Shown here: positions 1-4,690 of the stretch, piece by piece
Layout of the letters: every line of letters begins with the position of its first letter
How positions within the stretch are numbered: the stretch's first letter is position 1
From: an uncultured Propioniciclava sp.
GTDB lineage: Bacteria > Actinomycetota > Actinomycetes > Propionibacteriales > Propionibacteriaceae
Assembly: GCA_937872005.1 (NCBI GenBank)
Contig: CALMPQ010000162.1
Coordinates: 1 to 5,441 of the forward strand
DNA: 5,441 bases
Direction of reading: 5' to 3'
Notes under the pieces: model-generated
Told to the model about the DNA's origin: nothing
Databases searched by the model: none
The model's input: only the letters and a program-made list of their open reading frames with translations
Program-made: the position numbers and the translations under genes

Positions 1-438
1 CATGGCGGCCGCAATTCCCAGCACGTCGGAAGACGGACCGGGATCAGTCACCAGCCACACCCCGACCCCGACCACCACCGCGCACAGGGCATCCAGCAAC
101 CGACGTGACGTCAGCATCGCCACCGCCAGCGGACCCAGGAACTCCAACGCCACCGCAAGCCCGAGTCCAATCCGCTCGATCGCCACGTACAGGGTGAGGT
201 TCATCACGCTGAACGCGGTCGCCAAGCCGACGATCGGCGCCCAGTCCGCGCCGCCCAGCCGACGCAAGCAGGGGCGTCCCAACACCAACAGCACCGCACC
301 GGCCACGAACTGCCTCACGGCCACGACGCCCACCGGGCCGATCGCCGGGAACGCCAGCGCTCCCAACCCCGCGCCCACCTGGTTGGACGCCCCGCTGGCC
401 AGCATGGTGGCGATGCCCACAGCCCGGTCCCGATCCAT
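1..438 (-). CDS. EamA/RhtA-type DMT exporter, N-terminal half (3' end outside window)
   Basis: Probable inner-membrane exporter of the drug/metabolite transporter superfamily (EamA domain). The RhtA-like branch exports amino acids such as threonine and homoserine, but the substrate here is unknown. Translation from the ATG at 438 gives 146 stop-free residues running off the window. Family members are about 290 residues with ten helices, so this is the first EamA repeat. Visible landmarks are ASNQVGAGLGALAFPAIGPV (residues 16-35), a VAVRQ segment that is usually conserved, and a TLYVAIERIGLGLAVALEFL stretch (about 83-102) followed by GPLAVA, all typical of RhtA-like proteins. No good Shine-Dalgarno precedes the ATG. 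A TAGCGT -10-like hexamer (450 to 445) ends only 6 nt before it, so a leaderless message is possible. It diverges from a LysR remnant, which is the usual partner arrangement. Family assignment is from remembered motifs; the strand and frame are clear. Confidence 0.85.
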   Translation of the reverse strand, partial: MDRDRAVGIATMLASGASNQVGAGLGALAFPAIGPVGVVAVRQFVAGAVLLVLGRPCLRRLGGADWAPIVGLATAFSVMNLTLYVAIERIGLGLAVALEFLGPLAVAMLTSRRLLDALCAVVVGVGVWLVTDPGPSSDVLGIAAAM

Positions 439-483
439 GCCCGCACGCTACGAACGCCAACCCGATTCCCCTCATGCACATCG

Positions 484-750
484 ACCCGCGCCGAACTCTG
501 GCCGAGCGATGCCCAACCCCAGGTGCGTGCGATTCACGACGTCGACGGCTGGCTCGACGCCATCGCGGCCGGTCAGGGCGTCGGCACGACCAGCGAGGCG
601 ACCATCGCCCACCACCAGCGCGCCGGCATCGCGCACCGCCGCATCGGTGACGGTCCGTGCATCCCGGTCCGTCTCGCCTGGCGTCGGGACGCCCCACCCC
701 CGGCTGCCGCCGTCCTCGCCGAACTGCTCGGCGAGCTCTACGACCGCTGA
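484..750 (+). pseudogene. LysR-family regulator, C-terminal remnant
   Basis: The frame ending at the TGA at 748-750 encodes the last part of a LysR substrate-binding domain. Its VRAIHDVDGWLDAIAAGQGV stretch (523-582), then TTSEATIAHH and an IPVRLAWRRDAPPP tail, match the usual end of actinobacterial LysR proteins. Only about 75-90 residues remain of a family norm near 300. The helix-turn-helix and most of the effector domain are absent, because the divergent exporter starts at 438. A GTG at 523 is the first possible start, but there is no ribosome binding site before it and it would begin inside a beta strand, so I treat this as a remnant, not a small gene. The left boundary is approximate: similarity seems to begin near the ELWPSDAQ residues just upstream of 523. 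The alternative is an assembly deletion between exporter and regulator. Confidence 0.65.
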
Positions 751-753
751 GCC

Positions 754-782
754 TTGCCCTCCCAACATTGTGCTGGCACAAT
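754..782 (+). promoter_or_regulatory. candidate sigma70-type promoter for the membrane protein-GntR unit
   Basis: TTGCCC at 754-759 and CACAAT at 777-782 are separated by 17 bp and lie 31 bp upstream of the ATG at 813. The -10 fits the TAnnnT rule imperfectly, lacking the first T. The right arm of the palindrome at 767-782 coincides with this -10, which would suit repression by steric block. The placement is inferred; no other convincing pair is seen between 751 and 812. Confidence 0.35.
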
Positions 783-803
783 CAGTACAACCCCCAGCAC
801 AAA
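767..803. promoter_or_regulatory. candidate YtrA/GntR operator: perfect 16-bp palindrome plus a third half-site
   Basis: ATTGTGCTGGCACAAT at 767-782 is a perfect inverted repeat with 7-bp arms and a 2-bp centre. A third half-site, GCACAA at 797-802, repeats the right arm (776-781) exactly 21 bp downstream, two helical turns away on the same DNA face. TTGTGCTGG (768-776) and CCAGCACAA (794-802) also form a 9-bp inverted repeat with a 17-bp gap. The third half-site runs into the AAAGGA Shine-Dalgarno at 801-806. GntR dimers bind short palindromes and YtrA-type regulators commonly control their own operon, so the GntR protein encoded at 1654 is the natural candidate ligand. The symmetry is seen directly; the binding role is inferred. 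Confidence 0.55.
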
Positions 804-812
804 GGACCACCC

Positions 813-1667
813 ATGCGAGACGACAGCGTCACCATCTTGCTCGTGTTCGTCGCGATCATCATCGCCGTGATGCTGTTCCCCCTGTTCAGGCGCCGCGAGT
901 CGGCCCGCGCCAAGCTCCTCCACGACTGGATGAGCAGATCCCCGGCACTCGACGAGGACGCCCCCTCCCTCGAGACGCTCGACCGGGAGATTCGCGTCCA
1001 ACGCATCGCGGGCGCGGTCGGCGTGGCCGCGCTCATCGCCACCCTCCCCTTCCTGCTCGATCTGCGCTGGGCCGTCCTGCCGGCCGGGTGGATCCTGCCC
1101 TTCTGGATCCTGGTGATCGGCCACGCGGCGGCCCGGGTGGCCCTGATGGGTCGGGAGGCCTTCCGCGCCCGACCCGACGGGCGCGCCCGACTCGCCACCA
1201 CCCAGCGCACCCGGCTCACCGACCTCCTGCCCGCCTGGTGGCTGGCGGTCCTGGCCGCCCTCTCCGCGATCGTCAGCCTGGTGGCCTGGCGCGACCTGCA
1301 AGCCTGGCTGGGCATGACCACCACGGCCGTCATCCTCGGTGGCGGCTGGGTCGTGACCGCCCTCGGGTTCGCCGGGGCGTCCTGGCTCGCCCGCTCGCCG
1401 CAGGTGGCGCACCAGCCGTCCGACCTGCGCTGGAACGACTTCCGCCGTGCCGACGAGGTGGCGCGACTGACCGCCTTCGTCGCCAGTCTGGTCGTGTTCG
1501 TGCCCTGGATCAGCCGGTGGTTCATCGCCGACCCCGCCCCGCTCGCGGCGTGGGCCCTCCCGCTCCCGCTCGTCCCGCTGGTGTTCAGCTGGCTCGGCCC
1601 CTGGCTGGCTGCCCGTCGGCACCGCGCACGGTGGGCGTCGGACGAGGTGGAGCATGCTCAGCGTTGA
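813..1667 (+). CDS. unrecognised seven-helix integral membrane protein, paired with a YtrA-type regulator
   Basis: A 284-residue protein I do not recognise as a named family. Hydrophobic segments at about residues 6-24, 65-82, 87-107, 140-158, 168-190, 219-239 and 244-265 suggest seven membrane helices. Residues 26-64 form a charged loop after the first helix, and an R-rich segment (114-134, including RARPDGRARL) lies between helices three and four. The end, RRHRARW, is basic and is probably cytoplasmic. There is no ATP-binding motif or catalytic signature. The start at 813 is chosen because AAAGGA (801-806) lies 6 nt upstream; the same frame is open back to 657 but lacks a ribosome site there. 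It overlaps the GntR gene by 14 bp, so the two are cotranscribed and probably translationally coupled. YtrA-type regulators often sit beside membrane proteins or ABC exporters that respond to cell-envelope stress, which makes a membrane or transport role plausible but unproven. Confidence 0.85.
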   Translation: MRDDSVTILLVFVAIIIAVMLFPLFRRRESARAKLLHDWMSRSPALDEDAPSLETLDREIRVQRIAGAVGVAALIATLPFLLDLRWAVLPAGWILPFWILVIGHAAARVALMGREAFRARPDGRARLATTQRTRLTDLLPAWWLAVLAALSAIVSLVAWRDLQAWLGMTTTAVILGGGWVVTALGFAGASWLARSPQVAHQPSDLRWNDFRRADEVARLTAFVASLVVFVPWISRWFIADPAPLAAWALPLPLVPLVFSWLGPWLAARRHRARWASDEVEHAQR

Positions 1668-2004
1668 CCCCAGCCTGGCGACGCCCCCGTTCGAGCAGAT
1701 CAAGGACCAGATCACCGAACTCCGCGCCACCCAAGCCCTCGGCGCCCACCACCGGCTGCCGCCCGTGCGGCACCTCGCGGTCGAACTCGGCCTGGCGCCC
1801 AGCACGGTGGCACGCGCCTATCGCGAGCTCGAGGCGTCCGGGGTGATCGAGACGCGCGGACGCCACGGCTCGTTCATCACGCCTCTGCCGGCCACGCGTA
1901 CCCAGGCAGAGGAAGCCGCGCACGACTACGTGCGCCGCCTCCGCACGCTCGGCATCGCGGACGCCGCGGCCCTCCGTCTGGTCCGCGAGGCCCTCGCGAC
2001 CTGA
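1654..2004 (+). CDS. GntR-family transcriptional regulator, YtrA subfamily
   Basis: A 116-residue DNA-binding repressor. Residues 10-75 form the GntR winged helix-turn-helix: PPFEQIKDQI starts the first helix, LPPVRHLAVELGLAPSTVAR (35-54) is the helix-turn-helix, and AYRELEASGVIETRGRHGSF (55-74) covers the last helix and wing. After it only about 40 residues remain, enough for two short helices and no effector domain, which is the YtrA hallmark. GAGGTGG (about 1644-1650) precedes the ATG as ribosome site, inside the end of the upstream membrane-protein gene. The position suggests that it represses its own unit, probably through the palindrome at 767-782. It ends 3 bp from the convergent VOC gene. 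Two histidines at 32-33 sit where the family often has glycine-rich residues before the LPxxR motif; the meaning is unknown. Confidence 0.92.
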   Translation: MLSVDPSLATPPFEQIKDQITELRATQALGAHHRLPPVRHLAVELGLAPSTVARAYRELEASGVIETRGRHGSFITPLPATRTQAEEAAHDYVRRLRTLGIADAAALRLVREALAT

Positions 2005-2007
2005 GCC

Positions 2008-2394
2008 CTAACGAGCCTCGGGATCGGGCTGGTGGATGCCGAACACATTGCCCTCGGTGTCGAGGAAGTAGCCCTGCCACGCCATGCCGGGCAGCGCGTG
2101 CTTGGGCAGCGCGACCACTCCGCCTGCAGCCTCGATCGCCGAGGCCGTCGTGTCGAAGTCCTCGACCCCCATCGTCAGCACCGCCCCCATCACGGGCGCA
2201 CCCGGCGCGAGCTCGCCGTGCCGCTGCATGATCGCGCCGTCGATGCCGGGGCCCTCGCCGGTGACGCACCCGTAGTACGGCATGCCGGCGAACTCGCTCC
2301 AGTCCTAGAACTCCCAGCCGAACACACCCCCGTAGAAAGCCTTGGCGCGCTCCACGTCGCCGGCGTGGATCTCGAAGTGCAGAGGTCGTCCCAT
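2008..2394 (-). pseudogene. VOC-family (glyoxalase/bleomycin-resistance fold) protein with in-frame amber stop
   Basis: The frame from the ATG at 2394 to the TAG at 2010-2008 spans 128 codons and reads as one VOC protein apart from a TAG at codon 30 (plus-strand CTA, 2305-2307). The N-terminal part, with HFEIHAGDVERAKAFYGGVF (residues 6-25), is the first strand-helix of the VOC fold, and the end, GYFLDTEGNVFGIHQPD, is the usual closing strand. In relatives the interrupted position sits in an FGWEFxDWS context and is often Glu, so a single GAG-to-TAG change is the simplest explanation. Members of this fold bind metals or small ligands as dioxygenases, isomerases, lyases or antibiotic-binding proteins; this one has no assigned substrate. 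A shorter start at the ATG at 2283 (Met38) would remove the first strand and helix and is unlikely to give a folded protein. Options are pseudogene, sequencing error or read-through. The promoter is shared with the P450. Confidence 0.8.
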
Positions 2395-2418
2395 GCGGGG
2401 AATCCTAGAATCGACGGC
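2395..2418. promoter_or_regulatory. 24-bp bidirectional promoter, probably leaderless on both sides
   Basis: The whole spacer between the divergent VOC and P450 genes is 24 bp. On the plus strand TAGAAT (2406-2411) is followed by 7 nt and the P450 ATG at 2419. On the minus strand TAGGAT (2407 to 2402) is followed by 7 nt and the VOC ATG at 2394. Both match TAnnnT and they overlap by 2 bp. With the normal 6-8 nt from -10 to start site, both transcripts would begin at or next to the start codon. No Shine-Dalgarno is present for either gene, which agrees with leaderless translation, a common mode in actinobacteria. The -35 regions would lie inside the opposite coding sequence and are weak. Confidence 0.6.
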
Positions 2419-3754
2419 ATGGCTCGCACCATCCCTGGACCTCACCCTGCCGTGGCGCTCGCCGACATCGCGCGGCACTGCTTCCTCGAGACCTCCGGAC
2501 GCCTCTGGCGCACCCACGGCGACACCTTCGCCCTGCGCCTGGGGATGGGCGACATGGTCATCGCCGTCCACCCCGACTCCGTGCGCGACGTCAACCTCAC
2601 CCAACGACGCAGCTTCGACAAGCGCACGAGCTACGACGGCGTGCGCCGCTACATCGCCGGGGAGGGCCTCATCGCCAGCACCGGCGACCTGTGGCGCCGC
2701 CAGCGCAAACTCATGGCGCCCTTCTTCACGCCCAAGGGCGTGAAGGCTTTTGCCGACGTCATGTTCGCGGACGCCGCGAAGCTGGAGCAGCGCTGGGCCG
2801 GGCTCGCGGCGTCCGGGACCGTCGTGGACATGGGCGAGGAGATGATGGCGCTGACGGCCTCCATCATCGTGCGCGCCCTGTTCAGCACCGAGGCGGACGC
2901 CGACATCGTCCACCTCAAGGACCACGTCGAAACGATGATCCAGTTCACGGCGAGCAAGATGGGTCCGCACCTGCCCGACTGGGTGCCCACGGCGTCCCAC
3001 CGGGCGTTCGAACGGGCGCGCGCCGAGGTGCACGGCTACATCGACGGGGTGATCGACGCCCGCCGCGCGTCGGGCGGGCAGCACGATGACCTGCTCAGCC
3101 GCCTCATGGACGCCCGCGACGACGACGGCACCCCCCATGAGCGAGAGCCTGCTGCGCGACGAGTCGATCACGATGTTCTTCGCCGGTCACGAGACCACCG
3201 CGCGCACGATGACCGCCACGTGGGCGGCCCTTGCGGCCCACCCCCGGGTGGCCGCGCGGCTGCACGCCGAGCTCGACGACGTCCTCGGCGACCGGACGCC
3301 CACCCTCGACGACCTGCACCACCTCCCGTACACGCTGCGCGTGGTCAAGGAGGTGCTGCGCCTGTGGCCCGCCGCCCCGGTCTACGTGCGCGACGCGGTC
3401 GAGGACACCGAGGTGGGCGGCTACCCCGTGCCCGAGGGGACGCCCGTCATGCTCGCCCCCTTCTGGACCCACCGCCACCCCGACTTCTGGGACGACCCCG
3501 AGGTCTTCCACCCCGACCGGTTCACCCCCGAGGCCGAGGCGGCCCGACACCCGCAGGCCTACCACCCCTTCGCGACCGGCGAGCGGGTCTGCATCGGCAA
3601 CCACTTCTCGCTGCTCGAGTCGCACCTGCTGCTCGCCGTCCTGGCCCGCCGGTTCGCCCCGCGTCTGGCCGGCGAGCGCCACACCCGCTGGGTGATGCAG
3701 GGGACCCTGACCCCCGAGGGCGGCATGCCCATGCGCATCGCCGAGCGCACGTAG
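2419..3754 (+). pseudogene. cytochrome P450, disrupted by a +1 frameshift in a C6 run
   Basis: Haem-thiolate monooxygenase. Frame 1 encodes residues 1-239 up to the C6 run at 3131-3136; the rest lies one base on. Removing one C gives 444 residues, a normal length for a soluble bacterial P450. In corrected numbering all landmarks are present: C-helix WRRQR (92-96), I-helix AGHETT (255-260), the ExxR pair Glu311/Arg314 in KEVLR, FHPDRF (363-368), and the haem loop FATGERVCIG with ligand Cys391. No signal peptide or anchor precedes MARTIPGPHP, and there is no fused reductase or neighbouring ferredoxin, so electrons must come from elsewhere. The substrate is unknown. The ATG at 2419 is supported by the -10 element 7 nt upstream and by the PGP start typical of the family. 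The frame beyond the break is otherwise intact, so either the mutation is recent or it is a base-calling error in the homopolymer. Confidence 0.88.
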
Positions 3755-3764
3755 GGTGGCGCCC

Positions 3765-4511
3765 ATGGCTGATGTGTTCGATGCCCGGCGCGTCCTGTTC
3801 GTGCACGCCCATCCCGACGACGAGACCCTTGCCACCGGCGGGTTGATCGCCGAACTGGTCGCCCACGGGGTCGAGGTCGCCGTCCTGACCGCCACCCGGG
3901 GCGAGCAGGGCGAGGTGGTTCCCGGCCCGTTGAGCCACCTGGCGGGGACGCCCGAACTCACCGTCCACCGCGAGCAGGAGGTCGCCGCCGCCTGCCGCGC
4001 GCTCGGGGTGAGTCACCACGCCTTCCTCGGCGGGGATCGCCGTACCTACACCGACTCCGGGATGCGCTGGCTGGACGAGACCGAGACCGTCGCCGGGCCC
4101 GGGGACGCCGCGGGTACCGACTCCCTGACCTCGGCCACTCGCGCGGACATCGCTGCCGACATCGTCACCTTCGCCCGCGAGATCGACGCCGACGCCATCG
4201 TCAGCTACGACGCCCACGGCGGGTACGGGCACCCCGACCACGTCGCCCTGCACGAGCCGAGCCGGGTGGCGGCGTCCGAGCTGGGGGTGCCGTTCTGGGA
4301 GGTGGTCTCGCAGGTGGGGGCTTCGACAAGCTCAGCCAGCGGGGAGCTGACGATCGAGACCCCCCAGCACCTCGCCCTGCTGCGGGACGCCCTGGGCCAC
4401 TACGCCAGCCAGCTCACCGTCGATGGTGACGAGGTGGTGCACGTGGGTGGGCAGCGCCAGCCGATCCAACTGGCCTTCACCCTTCGACAGGCTGAGGGAC
4501 CGCCGCCGTGA
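3765..4511 (+). CDS. PIG-L (LmbE/MshB-like) zinc-dependent N-deacetylase
   Basis: A 248-residue cytoplasmic deacetylase of the PIG-L superfamily, which removes acetyl or similar groups from N-acyl glucosamine-type substrates. In actinobacteria the best known members are MshB and Mca of mycothiol metabolism; this one is shorter than MshB (about 300 residues), so I leave it as a paralogue. HAHPDDE (14-20) supplies the zinc ligands His16 and Asp19 and the probable general base Asp18. GGYGHPDH (about 152-159) supplies the third ligand His159. The DSGMRW stretch (about 101-106) resembles the MshB active-site loop. The ATG at 3765 is preferred because AGGGTGG (3753-3759) lies 5 nt upstream; a GTG at 3756 would overlap that site. 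The start lies 10 bp after the P450 stop, and the stop overlaps the next gene by GTGA. Two dispersed-repeat copies lie within the coding region, at residues 186-191 and at the C-terminal tail. Confidence 0.9.
   Translation: MADVFDARRVLFVHAHPDDETLATGGLIAELVAHGVEVAVLTATRGEQGEVVPGPLSHLAGTPELTVHREQEVAAACRALGVSHHAFLGGDRRTYTDSGMRWLDETETVAGPGDAAGTDSLTSATRADIAADIVTFAREIDADAIVSYDAHGGYGHPDHVALHEPSRVAASELGVPFWEVVSQVGASTSSASGELTIETPQHLALLRDALGHYASQLTVDGDEVVHVGGQRQPIQLAFTLRQAEGPPP
4320..4336. repeat. dispersed CTTCGACARGCT-type repeat, copy 1 (inside the PIG-L gene)
   Basis: GCTTCGACAAGCTCAGC. Its ends (GCT/AGC) are inverted, as in short palindromic repeats of this type that are scattered in many high-GC genomes. 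It shares 13 of 15 core bases with copy 2 at 4482-4496. It is in frame and encodes the Ala-Ser-Thr-Ser-Ser-Ala run at residues 186-191 of the deacetylase, a low-complexity segment unlike the surrounding domain. Confidence 0.6.
4480..4498. repeat. dispersed CTTCGACARGCT-type repeat, copy 2 (3' end of PIG-L gene)
   Basis: CCCTTCGACAGGCTGAGGG, with CCCT/AGGG inverted ends. It encodes the last residues of the deacetylase (from about Leu240 to Gly245), and its GAGGGA end (4494-4499) sits 8 nt before the GTG start of the TSUP gene, where it can act as the Shine-Dalgarno. It is about 161 bp downstream of copy 1. Confidence 0.6.
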
Positions 4512-4690
4512 CCCTGGCGCTCCTCGCGGGCGCCCTCCTGCTCGGGGCACTCACCCAACGGCTCACCGGGATGGGCTTCGCGCTGGTCGCCGCCCCTTTG
4601 CTCGTGGTGGTCGTCGGCCCGTTGACGGGGGTGCAGCTGCTGCAGGTGATCGGCATCGTGGCGTCGTCGCTGGTGCTGGCGCAGGTGTTC
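4508..4690 (+). CDS. TSUP-family (TauE/SafE) permease, N-terminal 61 residues, cut by chimeric junction
   Basis: Start of a membrane permease of the TSUP family, whose members move sulfite, sulfoacetate or other small organic anions. The GTG at 4508 overlaps the PIG-L stop as GTGA, with GAGGGA 8 nt upstream as ribosome site. Residues 1-61 are almost wholly hydrophobic. They hold ALLAGALLLGALTQRLTGMG then FALVAAPLLVVVVGPLTGVQ, the first TSUP half-repeat with its Gly-x-Gly-Phe and Ala-Pro-Leu-Leu signature, then LLQVIGIVASSLVLAQVF. Family members are about 240-260 residues. After about 4690 the frame stays open but is no longer TSUP-like: the residues become polar and rich in Gln, His and Arg, because the DNA there is the antisense of an MFS gene. 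The true 3' part of this gene is missing from the window. Confidence 0.75.
4673..4690. other. chimeric junction: actinobacterial TSUP gene joined to Xanthomonadaceae-like MFS gene
   Basis: Left of this segment the plus strand reads as a TSUP permease; right of it the minus strand reads as an MFS_3 transporter C-terminus. The 18-bp word GTGCTGGCGCAGGTGTTC reads sensibly both ways: as VLAQVF of TSUP on plus and as EHLRQH of MFS_3 on minus. MFS relatives usually continue with HERVT after that motif, but here the residues become QRRRHD, so similarity ends at the word. A join at a short shared word between two unrelated coding sequences is the usual mark of a mis-assembly or library chimera. Exact breakpoint is uncertain within the word. 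Confidence 0.75.

Noticed and set aside
657..812. 52-residue N-terminal extension of the membrane protein from an ATG at 657
   Set aside because: It has no Shine-Dalgarno, runs through the LysR remnant and the operator region, and is Arg/Pro-rich; ATG 813 has AAAGGA at the right distance.
738..1805. Minus-strand open frames opposite the membrane protein gene
   Set aside because: Low-complexity Gly/Glu/Arg-rich translations with no motif. The plus strand has a ribosome site, membrane helices and coupling to GntR.
2..1846. Very long plus-strand open frame of 614 codons
   Set aside because: Its translation is Pro/Arg/Ser/Thr-rich with no domain. It is antisense to the exporter and out of frame with the LysR remnant, membrane protein and GntR gene; long open shadows are expected at this GC.
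2004..2030. AGCCC...GGGCT as a terminator between the convergent GntR and VOC genes
   Set aside because: The 5-bp arms enclose a long loop with no U tract, and most of it lies in VOC coding sequence; not convincing.
2008..2283. A complete short VOC gene starting at ATG 2283
   Set aside because: The missing first strand and helix are encoded in the same frame just upstream of the amber codon, so the shorter frame is a fragment.
3131..3136. Programmed frameshift or phase-variable poly-C tract in the P450
   Set aside because: Six Cs is short for phase variation, and no stimulatory structure or known frameshifting role in P450s supports it; error or mutation is simpler.
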